A stretch of DNA of 64,000 nucleotides, from positions 1 to 64,000 of the forward strand of contig DASZBX010000087.1 of NCBI GenBank assembly GCA_035943635.1, given 5' to 3'. The notes below the pieces were generated by a model. It made no database searches, had not been told where the DNA came from, and worked only from the letters and a program-made list of their open reading frames with translations. The stretch is from DASZBX01 sp035943635 (lineage in GTDB: Bacteria; Actinomycetota; Actinomycetes; Streptomycetales; Catenulisporaceae). A program made the translations under genes and the position numbers. Below are positions 50,000 through 57,997 of the stretch, one piece after another; the first letter of the stretch is position 1; every line of letters begins with the position of its first letter.

Positions 50000-51358
50000 G
50001 TGAGTGAGACTTCGATCAACGACGGCGCTTCTACGTCCGCTGTGACGCCGGAGTCAGCGGTGGAGTTCACAGCCGTTCCCGTTCCCGGGTCCACGGACTT
50101 ACCGCCACCCGAACCGGACGCCGATCCCGGCTCCGGCGGCGACCTGGATCTGGACCCGGACCTCGACCTCGATCCCGTGCCCGCGCCGGTGGCCGACCTG
50201 GGTCCGGCCCGGGCGGAACACGGCCAGCGGGTCTCCTGGGCCGAGGCGTTCTTCGACCTGGTCTTCGCCTTCGCGGTCACCCAGGTCGCCGCGGCCGCGC
50301 AGTCCGCGCCGGGCTGGACCGACGTGGGCCGGACGCTGGAACTGTTCGTCCCGTTCTGGTGGGCCTGGGTCGGCACCGTGCTGCTGATCAACGGGCTGGA
50401 ACTGTCCTCGGTCCGCCGCCACCTGATGATCTTCGCGGTCGGGCTGGGCGCCTTCGTGATGAGCGTGTGCGTCCCGTCCGCGTACACGCGCTACGGATTG
50501 CTGTTCGGCTGCGCCTACCTGGCGGTGCGACTGCTGCTGTTCACCGCGGTCGTGCGCGCCCGGCGCGGCCGGTTCGTCGGCCTGGCCAACCCGTACCTGG
50601 TCTCGGTCCTGGTCGGCGCGCCGCTGTTCGTGGCCGGCGGCCTGTGCCCGATGCCCGCCCGGGCCTGGGTCTGGCTGGCCGCCGGCCTGGCCGAGCTGAG
50701 CACCCCGGTCGTCCTCGGCCGCCGCCTGTCCGGCCTGCGCTTCGACCCGGGCCACCTGCCCGAACGCTTCGGCCTGTTCATCCTGATCGCCCTCGGCGAG
50801 GCCCTGGTCAGCGCCGGCGCCCCGGAATCCCGGTCCGGGCTGACCTGGCCCGGCCTGACCGCGCTGGTCCTGGCCTTCACCCTGGCCTGCGGCCTGTGGT
50901 GGACCTACTTCCACTTCGCCGCCTCCGCCCTCGAACACGCCCTGCGCGAGGCCCGGATCCAGGCCGGACTGGTCCGCTCGGTGTTCACCGACGGCCACCT
51001 GGCCATGGCCCTGGGCCTGATCCTGATCGCGGCCGGCACCGCCCAGGCCGCCGAGGAGCCGACCCGGACGATCCGGGGCGTGCACGTCTACTTCCTCGGC
51101 TTCGGCACCGCGCTGTACGTCCTGACCTTCTGCTACACCAGGATCCGGATGTTCGGCGGCGCCGGCGTACCGCGCCTGGTCGCCGGACTGCTCGCCCTCG
51201 CGGTGGCCGCGGTCAGCCCGTTGCTGCCGCAACTGGCCACGCTGGGCCTGCTGGTGCTCGTGCTGCTCGGCCTGAACGGCTTCGAGGAGTGGTGGATCAC
51301 CCGGGCCCGGCCCATGCCGGTCATCCGGATCGGCCGCGGCGCGGTACCTGCGGACTGA
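50000..51358 (+). CDS. Low-temperature-requirement protein A (LtrA)-like membrane protein
   Basis: A 452-aa protein. An acidic, disordered N-terminus (about 75 residues, with Asp-Leu-Asp repeats) precedes VSWAEAFFDLVFAFAVTQVA, the defining LtrA motif. About ten membrane helices follow, with ERFGLFILIALGEALVSAGA in the middle and WWTYFHFAASALEHALREAR. Family function is unknown; named after a Listeria locus needed for growth in the cold. The GTG start has no ribosome site but TAATCT ends six bases upstream. The last 38 bp overlap the converging WD40 gene. Confidence 0.88.
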   Translation: MSETSINDGASTSAVTPESAVEFTAVPVPGSTDLPPPEPDADPGSGGDLDLDPDLDLDPVPAPVADLGPARAEHGQRVSWAEAFFDLVFAFAVTQVAAAAQSAPGWTDVGRTLELFVPFWWAWVGTVLLINGLELSSVRRHLMIFAVGLGAFVMSVCVPSAYTRYGLLFGCAYLAVRLLLFTAVVRARRGRFVGLANPYLVSVLVGAPLFVAGGLCPMPARAWVWLAAGLAELSTPVVLGRRLSGLRFDPGHLPERFGLFILIALGEALVSAGAPESRSGLTWPGLTALVLAFTLACGLWWTYFHFAASALEHALREARIQAGLVRSVFTDGHLAMALGLILIAAGTAQAAEEPTRTIRGVHVYFLGFGTALYVLTFCYTRIRMFGGAGVPRLVAGLLALAVAAVSPLLPQLATLGLLVLVLLGLNGFEEWWITRARPMPVIRIGRGAVPAD

Positions 51359-52331
51359 TCCCGGCCTGGTCGGCCAGGACCCAGATCTGCACCGCGCCCA
51401 TGGAGCTGCCGGCGGCCAGGGTCTTGCCGTCCGGGGTGAAGTCCATGCTGGTGACGAGGTCGTTGCGCTGCCGGTCGGCGAGGGCGAGCGGCTGGCCGAC
51501 GGGCCGGGCGGTGGCCTGGTTCCACAGCTGGACCGTGCCGCCGGAGTAGCCGACGGCGATCGTCGCGCCGTCCGGGCTGACGGCCACGCTGTCGGCCGCG
51601 GACTGGTTCACCGCGGCGGTGAGCGCCGGGTCCACGGTCTGCCCGGTGGCCGGGTCCCAGAAGACCGCTGTGCCCGCGTCGCTCACTGCGGCGAGGGTCT
51701 TGTCATCCGGGCTGAACGCGACCTGCTGGACGCCGTCGCCCTGCGCGTCGCCCGGGAAGACCGTGTTCTCCCAGCCGAGAGCAGCGGTGGCGGCAGCGTC
51801 CTGCGCCCTGCCCTGCACGATGGCGGTAGCTCCGATGAGCACCAGGACGGCCGCCATCGCCGTGGCGGAGAAGAAGTGCAGGCGGGCCGTGTGCGAGGTC
51901 CGTTTGGCGCGCTGCTTCGGCGCAACCGAGCGCGCCTTCGCCTTCGATCGGGACTTCGGGCGAGTTTTCGGCCGGGTCTTCGGCCGAGAATTTGGTCCAG
52001 CTTTTGGTGCAGCCTTGGGCCCGGCCTTCGGTCGGGCTTTCGGCTGGGTCTTCGGCTGTGCCTTTGCTGCGATCTTCGAGGGGGCTTTCGGCTGTGCTTT
52101 CGGTCGGGCCTTCGGCTGGGTCCTCTGCGGGGTTTTCGGCCGGGGCTTCGGCGAGGTCTGCGGCTGGGACTGCGGACGTGCCTTCGGTCCCGGGACTGGT
52201 GGCGGCAGACGCGCCGGTCTCGCCTCCGGGGCCGACTGTGGTTCTGGAGCTGGTGCCGGTTCAGCCCACGGCCCCTCCTGCGCCCACGCCGCTTCAGCCT
52301 CCTGCGCCGCCTCGTACCCGGTCCGGGCCAT
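51321..52331 (-). CDS. WD40-repeat protein with Lys/Pro-rich tail and membrane anchor
   Basis: A 336-aa protein. Residues 1-45 are Pro/Ala/Glu-rich; residues about 47-145 are a basic repeat region (PKARPKAQPK, AKAQPKTQPKARPKAG, RPKTRPKTRPKSRSK), like histone H1 or bacterial PAKK tails. A membrane helix follows at about 155-175 (FFSATAMAAVLVLIGATAIV), then about three WD40-type blades: VQQVAFSPDDKTLAAVSDAG, ADSVAVSPDGATIAVGYSGG and VTSMDFTPDGKTLAAGSSMG, each closed by W. A propeller normally has seven blades, so the protein is either truncated or pairs with itself. Topology puts the basic tail in the cytoplasm. The C-terminus overlaps LtrA by 38 bp. Confidence 0.72.
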   Translation of the reverse strand: MARTGYEAAQEAEAAWAQEGPWAEPAPAPEPQSAPEARPARLPPPVPGPKARPQSQPQTSPKPRPKTPQRTQPKARPKAQPKAPSKIAAKAQPKTQPKARPKAGPKAAPKAGPNSRPKTRPKTRPKSRSKAKARSVAPKQRAKRTSHTARLHFFSATAMAAVLVLIGATAIVQGRAQDAAATAALGWENTVFPGDAQGDGVQQVAFSPDDKTLAAVSDAGTAVFWDPATGQTVDPALTAAVNQSAADSVAVSPDGATIAVGYSGGTVQLWNQATARPVGQPLALADRQRNDLVTSMDFTPDGKTLAAGSSMGAVQIWVLADQAGISPQVPRRGRSG

Positions 52332-52370
52332 GGTCAGCGTGCCCGGCCGGGCCCGCTAAGATCAGCGGTC

Positions 52371-52862
52371 ATGACGAAGAAGGACCAGGCCGGCTCCGGC
52401 ACCCCGGCGACCGTGGCGCTGACCCAGGCCCGGGTCGCCTTCACCGTGCACGCATACGACCACGACCCCTCGGCCGACTCCTACGGCGCCGAGGCCGCCC
52501 GGCTGATGGGGGTCGAGCCGCAGCGGGTGTTCAAGACCCTGCTGGCCGACGTGGACGGCAAACTCGTCGTCGCGGTGGTGCCGGTGGCCGGGCAGCTGGA
52601 CCTCAAGGCCCTGGCCGCGGCGGTCGGCGGCAAGCGGGCCGCGATGGCCGACCCGAAGCTGGCCGAACGCACCACCGGCTACGTGCTCGGCGGCATCTCC
52701 CCGCTCGGCCAGCGCAAGAAGCTGCCCACGGTGGTCGACGCCACCGCGCTCGGGCACGAGACGGTGTTCTGCTCGGCCGGGCGCCGCGGCCTGGAAGTGG
52801 AACTGGCCCCGGCCGACCTGGTCGCGCTCACCGGCGCGGCCACCGCCCCGATCGGCCGGTGA
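52371..52862 (+). CDS. ybaK: YbaK/EbsC-family Cys-tRNA(Pro) deacylase
   Basis: A 163-aa editing protein. Recognised by ATVALTQARVAFTVHAYDHD, RVFKTLLADVDGKLVVAVVP with the conserved Lys, GKRAAMADPKLAERTTGYVL and GGISPLGQRKKLPTVVDATA near the end. YbaK hydrolyses mischarged Cys-tRNA(Pro) in trans. The ATG start has no ribosome site; a TAAGAT hexamer ends eight bases upstream, suggesting a leaderless mRNA. Divergent from the WD40 gene with 40 bp between, so both promoters overlap. Confidence 0.93.
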   Translation: MTKKDQAGSGTPATVALTQARVAFTVHAYDHDPSADSYGAEAARLMGVEPQRVFKTLLADVDGKLVVAVVPVAGQLDLKALAAAVGGKRAAMADPKLAERTTGYVLGGISPLGQRKKLPTVVDATALGHETVFCSAGRRGLEVELAPADLVALTGAATAPIGR

Positions 52863-52915
52863 CGGCCGGGCCCTCGAGGCGGTGACCCGCACTCACGCCC
52901 GGCTCGGCGCCTGGC

Positions 52916-53500
52916 TCAGCGGCAGCCGGCCCGGGTGAGGATCTCGCGCAGCACCTGTCCCTTCGCATCGGTGTACTGATACATGAATTCCCAGTCCCGC
53001 TCGGCCAGTTCGCGCTTGGTGCGCGCGTACAGGTCCCGGTCCTGCGGGTGTGAACGCAGCCAGTCCCGCAGCACCTTGTGCCGCTCCGGCTCCTCCGCGC
53101 CCGGGCTGAACACGTGCAGGTTCACGTCCGTGTCGGGCCCCTTGAACATCCGGTGCTCGTACCACTCCGGCTCCCGCAGCCGCAGCACGTACCCGCCCGC
53201 CTCCAGCGCGGGCACGTACGCGTCCTCGTCGGTCGTGTCCGCGACGAGCAGGTCGATGTCGATGATCGGCTTCGCAGCCAGGCCCGGCACCGAGGTGGAA
53301 CCCACGTGCTCCAGGCTCAGCGCGGCCGCCCCGAGGACGACCCGGATCCGCTCCACCTCCCGCTCGTACAGGGCCGGCCAGGCCGGGTCGTAGTCCTCGA
53401 TCAGAACCCGTCCGTCGAACTCGAACGGGCCCCCGACCAGGGCCCGGGCCAGGTTCTCCTCGTCCAGCGGTTCGGCGTCGGGCAGCTTGGGCATCGTCAT
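52916..53500 (-). CDS. GrpB-family nucleotidyltransferase-like protein
   Basis: A 194-aa protein of the GrpB group of the nucleotidyltransferase fold. It has LIEDYDPAWPALYEREVERI, then SLEHVGSTSVPGLAAKPIID with IDLLV (the GSTSxxG and DxD-type pair), RLREPEWYEHRMFKGPDTDV and NLHVF. Family members include dephospho-CoA kinase-fused domains and aminoglycoside-type transferases, but most have no proven reaction. Standard length for a stand-alone GrpB. The codons look normal. Monocistronic. Confidence 0.9.
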   Translation of the reverse strand: MTMPKLPDAEPLDEENLARALVGGPFEFDGRVLIEDYDPAWPALYEREVERIRVVLGAAALSLEHVGSTSVPGLAAKPIIDIDLLVADTTDEDAYVPALEAGGYVLRLREPEWYEHRMFKGPDTDVNLHVFSPGAEEPERHKVLRDWLRSHPQDRDLYARTKRELAERDWEFMYQYTDAKGQVLREILTRAGCR

Positions 53501-53679
53501 GTCTTCACCTTATCCAGGAAGATCCAGAGCAGGGGCGGGCTCGGCGCCAGGCGCCGAAAACAGGGGACGGCAGGGGCGAAAGCGTGGACGCGGCGGTGAT
53601 CGCGGCCGTGACCGGGAACCGGCCGCGCGGGAATCCGTCCCCTCACAACCCCCGCCCACGACCGACCCCCGAAGCGCCC

Positions 53680-54129
53680 TCACTCCCGCGCGGAGCCGCC
53701 CTTCAACGCGCCGACGATCGCGCTCAACTCCGCGATCAGGCCGGTCAGCGTGCCGGAGTCGTTGCCGCTGAGGTTCACGGACCGGTACTCGGTCGGCGTC
53801 GGCATCCGCTCCACGATGCCCGGCAGCGAGGCGATCAGCTGGCGCTGGATGCTCGCGGGGGAGCTGTCGTTGTCGATCGCGGCCTTGGCCCGGTCGATGT
53901 CCAGGGTCAGCAGAGCCCGCTCGTGCTCGCTCTGCTTGGCCGCCTTGGCCAGGGCCAGCTCGGCCTCCTGCGCCTGGCGCTTGAGCCGCTGCTCCTGCTC
54001 CAGGCGCAGCACGGCCATCTCGCCCTTCTGCTCGTGCACCCGCCGCTCCAGGTCCAGCGAGTAGACCGCGGTCTCGTTCGCCGAGGCCAGCTCGGCCCGG
54101 TCCAGTTCCTGCTCCTTCTCGTCCGCAGA
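53680..54129 (-). pseudogene. SPFH/flotillin-like protein, C-terminal remnant
   Basis: About 150 codons of helical, charged sequence: EKEQELDRAELASANETAVY, RRVHEQKGEMAVLRLEQEQR, LKRQAQEAELALAKAAKQSE, then IQRQLIASLPGIVERMPTPT and SGTLTGLIAELSAIVGALKG. This matches the coiled tail and terminal domain of streptomycete SPFH proteins, but the SPFH domain itself is absent. A GTG at 54039 could give 119 residues. The similarity fades directly at the end of the DUF1048 gene. Confidence 0.5.
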
Positions 54130-54160
54130 ATTGCGGGTGCCGCGTCGGCGCCGACTCAGA

Positions 54161-54490
54161 TCACTGCCCGTCCGGACCGGATTGCTTCCTGCTGATCGAC
54201 TCCTGATAGATCTCCGCGTACGTGCGCGAGTCCTGGATCAGGCCGTCGCAGAACGCGGCGACGTCGGTCCCGGTGACCTCCAGCACACCCTTGCCGGCCG
54301 CGGCACCCTCCTCGAAGAAGTCCACGATCCCGGACAGCACGTTCCCTTCGGCCAGGTCGACCGGCCCGACCTTGAAAAGATAGCCCTGCATCTCCTGGTA
54401 GGCGATCCGGTAGTCCGGCGGCAGCGCCTTGACGCGCGCCACGTGCGCCCGCCACTGCTTCTTGCCCTCGATGATGTCCCCGATGCCCAT
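54161..54490 (-). CDS. DUF1048-family protein
   Basis: A 109-aa small helical protein: MGIGDIIEGKKQWRAHVARV, KALPPDYRIAYQEMQGYLFK, VLSGIVDFFEEGAAAGKGVL and AAFCDGLIQDSRTYAEIYQE. This is a typical DUF1048 (ORF in PadR loci of firmicutes and actinobacteria) and is often found as tandem copies with a PadR regulator, as here. The ATG starts one base after the preceding gene's stop. Function unknown; the family is thought to act in envelope or antimicrobial stress. Confidence 0.85.
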   Translation of the reverse strand: MGIGDIIEGKKQWRAHVARVKALPPDYRIAYQEMQGYLFKVGPVDLAEGNVLSGIVDFFEEGAAAGKGVLEVTGTDVAAFCDGLIQDSRTYAEIYQESISRKQSGPDGQ

Positions 54491-54491
54491 C

Positions 54492-54848
54492 TCAGTCTCC
54501 TAACCGGGCGAGTTTGCGTGCGACGTTCTGGTTGAGCTGCTCGCGCCAGCGGTCCCGGTAGGTCCGGGCCGACTGCCCGCCGGTCAGCGCCGAGCAGAAG
54601 CCTGCGATGTCCTCGCCCAGGACCTCCTGGGCGCTCTGTCCGTCCGCCGCCGTCTCCTCGAGCAGCCCGAGGGCGCTGTCCAGGATCGGCATCAGGTTGC
54701 GGCCGGTGAAGTCCGCGTGCGGGTACATCTGGGTCTTGATCTGCGCCCAGGCCGCCCGGTAATCGGCCGGCAGGGCCTGGGCCCTGCGGTCGAAGGCCTT
54801 GAACTCCCTGGTGATGTCGCTGCCGGTGATGGTTTCCCAGAAGTTCAT
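54492..54848 (-). CDS. DUF1048-family protein, second copy
   Basis: A 118-aa paralogue of the next gene: MNFWETITGSDITREFKAFD, RRAQALPADYRAAWAQIKTQ, LMPILDSALGLLEETAADGQ and VLGEDIAGFCSALTGGQSAR. Both copies share the ALPxDYRxAxxxM core and the G(E/T)DIAxFC helix, so they probably form homo- or heterodimers. GGAGGGAG precedes the ATG, which also overlaps the PadR stop as ATGA. Part of a three-gene operon. Confidence 0.85.
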   Translation of the reverse strand: MNFWETITGSDITREFKAFDRRAQALPADYRAAWAQIKTQMYPHADFTGRNLMPILDSALGLLEETAADGQSAQEVLGEDIAGFCSALTGGQSARTYRDRWREQLNQNVARKLARLGD

Positions 54849-55171
54849 CTCGCTCCCTCCTTGAGTTCGTTGATGCGCGTCGACACGTAGTCCCACTTCG
54901 CCCAGAACCGCTCCAGCTCCGCCCGCCCCGCGTCGTTGAGCGCGTAGAACTTGCGCGGCGGTCCCATCCCGGACGGCCGCTTGGCCACCTGGACGAGCCC
55001 GTTGCGTTCCAGCCGCAGCAGGATCGTGTACACGGTCCCCTCGATGACGTCGGTGAAGCCGAGCTCGTTCAGCCGGCGCGTGATCGCGTAGCCGTACGTC
55101 TCCTCGGTGCCGATGATCTCGAGCACACAGCCCTCGAGGGTGCCTTTGAGCATCTCCGTCAGGTCTTCCAT
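54845..55171 (-). CDS. PadR-family regulator of the DUF1048 operon
   Basis: A 108-aa PadR protein of the short subfamily: MLKGTLEGCVLEIIGTEETY with YGYAITRRLNELGFTDV, EGTVYTILLRLERNGLVQVA and MGPPRKFYALNDAGRAELER. It lacks the large C-terminal domain. The start is the ATG with GGAGG eight bases upstream; a 13-codon extension is rejected. A large inverted repeat and a good minus-strand promoter lie directly upstream. Confidence 0.9.
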   Translation of the reverse strand: MEDLTEMLKGTLEGCVLEIIGTEETYGYAITRRLNELGFTDVIEGTVYTILLRLERNGLVQVAKRPSGMGPPRKFYALNDAGRAELERFWAKWDYVSTRINELKEGAR

Positions 55172-55190
55172 CACAGGTCCTCCGCGGTTC

Positions 55191-55247
55191 TGCCCGGTAC
55201 TCTGTAGCAACGAGTACCACTATACGGTGCCACCGAGTACCGGGCAA
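55191..55247 (-). promoter_or_regulatory. Promoter and operator of the PadR-DUF1048 operon
   Basis: On the minus strand TTGCCC (55242-55247) and TATAGT (55219-55224) are exactly 17 bp apart. Perfect 12-bp inverted arms TGCCCGGTACTC (55191-55202) and GAGTACCGGGCA (55235-55246) bracket the -10 box, with a third half-site GAGTACC at 55212-55218. Confidence 0.7.
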
Positions 55248-55267
55248 GTCCCTTGTTCCCGCGGCGG

Positions 55268-56143
55268 TCAGCCCCCGGCGACGATCTGGTAGGCCGGGCC
55301 GCCGATCCCCGACCACACGTTGCCCGAGCCCGAGTACAGCGCCACGTACGCGTTGTTCGGGCCGAGGCCGTAGAGACTGGTCGAGCTGGCCGCGAACTGC
55401 GCCGTCGGGCCGGCGATGACGCTCCACTGTCCCGGCGTGCCGCTGTACTTCTCCTCGTTCGCGGTGAAGTCGGTGAAGTAGACCCCGGTGCCGCCCGCGA
55501 ACAGGTCGGCCGCGGGCCCGCCGATGACCGACCACGTGTTCGACGACGCGTTCCACTGCTCGACGTTCTGGGTGGCCGCGTTGAGCCAGTAGATGGTCGT
55601 GTCGTTCACCGCGAACAGCCCGTTGGCGCCGCCGATGTACGTCCACTGACCCGGCGTGCCGTCGTAGTGGAACAGCGAGTTCCCGGCCGGGTTGACCGCG
55701 AACAGCCCGGCCCCGCCGGCGAAGATCTCGCTGGTCGGGCCGCCGACCTCGGTCCAGCCGGTGCCGGAGCCGTTCCACTGCGCCACGTAGGCGTCCTGCA
55801 GGCCGACGCCGAACAGGTGCGACCCGCCGACCGCGAACTGCACGCCGGGCCCGCCGACCTGGCTCCAGGAGTTCGGCTTGCCGCCGTACTGGTAGACCCC
55901 GCTGCCGTCGGGCAGGGTCTCGAACAGCCCGGCCGGACCGACGTAGAGCTGCGACGCGGCCCCGCCGATGACGGACCAGGTCTTCGTCGCGAGCGTGAAC
56001 TGTGCGACGTAGTTCTGGGACGGGCCGAGCGCGTACGCGTTGGTCACGTACGGCGAGACCGTCGCCGCCGAACCGGTCCCGGCCGACGTCAGGACCGACG
56101 CCGCGCAGGCAGCGAGAACCGCTGCCGACTTGATCTTCGACAT
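55268..56143 (-). CDS. Secreted propeller-like (tectonin-type) repeat protein
   Basis: A 291-aa exported protein. Signal peptide: SKIKSAAVLAACAASVLTSA with a cleavable GSAA. The rest is about six 40-45-residue repeats, each with a WxxxGGP or WxxIGG turn and a YVAQW/YVALY strand, for example KTWSVIGGAASQLYVGPAGL, SWSQVGGPGVQFAVGGSHL and NTWSVIGGPAADLFAGGTG. The regular W-(x)2-(I/V)-G-G spacing points to a beta-propeller of the tectonin/WD type, which usually binds glycans or surface molecules. A strong GGGGG ribosome site precedes the ATG. Repeats are complete, so it should fold. No partner gene is linked. Confidence 0.75.
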   Translation of the reverse strand: MSKIKSAAVLAACAASVLTSAGTGSAATVSPYVTNAYALGPSQNYVAQFTLATKTWSVIGGAASQLYVGPAGLFETLPDGSGVYQYGGKPNSWSQVGGPGVQFAVGGSHLFGVGLQDAYVAQWNGSGTGWTEVGGPTSEIFAGGAGLFAVNPAGNSLFHYDGTPGQWTYIGGANGLFAVNDTTIYWLNAATQNVEQWNASSNTWSVIGGPAADLFAGGTGVYFTDFTANEEKYSGTPGQWSVIAGPTAQFAASSTSLYGLGPNNAYVALYSGSGNVWSGIGGPAYQIVAGG

Positions 56144-56364
56144 GGGAAAACCCCCTGGTATTGCGCCCATCCCACAGCGCAACCCCAGGTGAGGCGCGCC
56201 GTCGGGACATGACGACTCGTGATGAAGTGCTGCCGAACCACATGGCCACCAGGCACGGCTCATCAGAGCACTGCCGGACAACCCCCCACACTCGAACCAC
56301 GCCCGGCGATACGAAGCGCCGCGCATGTCGTGCGAGCCCCATTATAGGAACCGCTGCATAAATG

Positions 56365-56940
56365 TCACGTCAACCATCGAACATAGGCGACCGCATCCTC
56401 GCGGCCCGCCGCGCCGATCTTGGCGAAGATCCGGTTGATATGGGTCTTGACCGTGGAGTTGCTGAGGAACAGCCGGTCGGAGATCGCCCGGTCGGTCAGC
56501 CCGTCCGGCCAGGGCCCCTGCGACGGCTTCGGCGACCGGTCGGCGGCCTGCTGCCCGCGCAGCGCCGCGGACAAGAGCGTGCGCTGCACCTGCGGGTCCA
56601 GCACGACCTGGTTGGCGACCGCGGCATGCAGAGCCCGGGCGATGTCGGCCCGGGTGGCGTTCTCTTGGTCAGGTAGCTGCGCGCGCCGGCCTGGAGCGCG
56701 GCGAGCACGGACTCGTTGTCGGCGAAGGTGGTCAGGACGACCACTGCGACGTCCGGATAACTCCGGGCCAGCCGCCCGGTGGCCTCGATCCCGTCGACGC
56801 CCGGCATCCGCAGGTCCATCAGCACCGCGTCGGGGGCCACTCGGCCGACCAGTTCCAGGGCGCCCGCGCCGTCGCCGGCGGCGCCGACCACCTCGAAGTC
56901 CGGGAGCGAGGAGATCAGCGCGACCAGCGGTCGTCGCCGG
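56365..56940 (-). pseudogene. NarL/LuxR-type response regulator with frameshift and deletion
   Basis: Receiver-domain sequence (LISSLPDFEVVGAAGDGAGA, VAPDAVLMDLRMPGVDGIEA, VVVLTTFADNESVLAALQAG, ARSYLTK) runs in one frame, then continues in another with NATRADIARALHAAVANQVV and the HTH ISDRLFLSNSTVKTHINRIF. Adding one base near 56664 would join them as LTKENATRADI. The first receiver residues, including the DD pair, are absent, and about 17 residues (the PREAEVLRLIAEG part of helix-turn-helix region) are missing after PDGLT. At least two lesions make this non-functional. Confidence 0.75.
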
Positions 56941-57271
56941 GCGTGATGACGACTTGGCCGTCGTGGACCTGCCATTCGCTTGTGCCGTTGATCTCGTGGC
57001 TGGCGAGGAACAGTCCTGTGACGCGGTCGTTGTCCTCGTCTGAGGCGGGGATCTGTGCGATTTCCCGCAGCCCTTCGAGGAACCAGTCGACCGCGGACTC
57101 ACGGATGTCGGCGCCGTAGAAGACGTAGTTGGTCCAGGCGGTGGGTCGGCGGGGTGTCGCCCAGCCGCCGGAGTAGTGCCCGTCATCGTGGGCTGCGATG
57201 ATCGCGTTCATGGCGGAGAGTTGCTGTTCGTCGCACTCCAGCCAGCCTCTGATCGAGACGTAGATGCCCAT
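56915..57271 (-). CDS. Conserved hypothetical protein, possibly C-terminally truncated
   Basis: A 118-aa protein beginning with MGIYVSIRGWLECDEQQLSA, followed by IIAAHDDGHYSGGWATPRRP, WTNYVFYGADIRESAVDWFL and NDRVTGLFLASHEINGTSEW plus QVHDGQVVITPGDD. I recall similar streptomycete proteins of unknown function that resemble immunity or cytosolic sensor proteins and end with an aromatic YGYLD tail. Here the last residues become RWSR at the point where the response-regulator remnant begins, so the end may be a deletion junction. ATG start; the ribosome site upstream is weak. Confidence 0.65.
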   Translation of the reverse strand: MGIYVSIRGWLECDEQQLSAMNAIIAAHDDGHYSGGWATPRRPTAWTNYVFYGADIRESAVDWFLEGLREIAQIPASDEDNDRVTGLFLASHEINGTSEWQVHDGQVVITPGDDRWSR

Positions 57272-57435
57272 GGGCTGGTCCTCTCATCGGGTTGCGGCGG
57301 TTTGTCGTCTGCGGGCGATGGGGACGTTCGACGCGGCGGTAAGTCGACCACACAATCGGCCACCGCTTCCACCGCCCAGCCCATAATGCTCGGCACGTTC
57401 CGGTGCTGCGGCCAAGGTAGCTTTAGGATGTGGCG

Positions 57436-57921
57436 ATGAGCGGACCAGCGCACGACGACCAGAATCCCCCAGCACCATCCACCCGTCGCCCGCGCCGGTG
57501 GCGGGAGGTCTCCCCGACCCGTCACGGCCTGGTGCTGGCGTGGTGGGGCTTCACGGTGATGTTCGGCGGGCTGCGTCTGCTGACCTGGCTGATCCACATC
57601 GACGCCTCGGGGGTCGGCAACGTCCAGGCCGGCGGGGTGCACCTGCATCACTACGTGTGGGGCATCCTGCTGTTGATGATCGTGGGCGCGTGCGGGCTGG
57701 TCGAGCGTTCACCGCGCTGGCACGCCTGGCTGGGGTTGGTGTACGGCATCGCGATGGCGCTGGTCATCGACGAGACCGGGAACCTGATCGATCTCAAGGA
57801 CGTGTACTGGCAGCATGCCGGGGGAGTGAGCATCGCGGTCGCCCTGGTCCTGATCGGCCTGGTCGGCAGTATCCTGGCGTTCACCCACCGCCAGGAGACG
57901 CAGAACGAGGAGCCGCAGTGA
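57436..57921 (+). CDS. Conserved integral membrane protein, hypothetical
   Basis: A 161-aa protein. After a Pro/Arg leader it has four membrane helices: LVLAWWGFTVMFGGLRLLTW, YVWGILLLMIVGACGLVER, LGLVYGIAMALVIDETGNLI and VSIAVALVLIGLVGSILAF. HLHHYVWG and VIDETGNLIDLKDVYW are blocks I associate with an uncharacterised streptomycete membrane protein family. The conserved His and Asp/Glu residues at membrane edges could bind metal. A TAGGAT hexamer ends six bases before the ATG and there is no ribosome site. An in-frame GTG two codons upstream is an alternative start. Confidence 0.8.
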   Translation: MSGPAHDDQNPPAPSTRRPRRWREVSPTRHGLVLAWWGFTVMFGGLRLLTWLIHIDASGVGNVQAGGVHLHHYVWGILLLMIVGACGLVERSPRWHAWLGLVYGIAMALVIDETGNLIDLKDVYWQHAGGVSIAVALVLIGLVGSILAFTHRQETQNEEPQ

Positions 57922-57997
57922 GCTGCGACGGCGACGGGTACCTCGCGCTGTGCGCATGCGCGGCGGCACTGAAGACGATAGCTTCCAGGAGCGTTGA

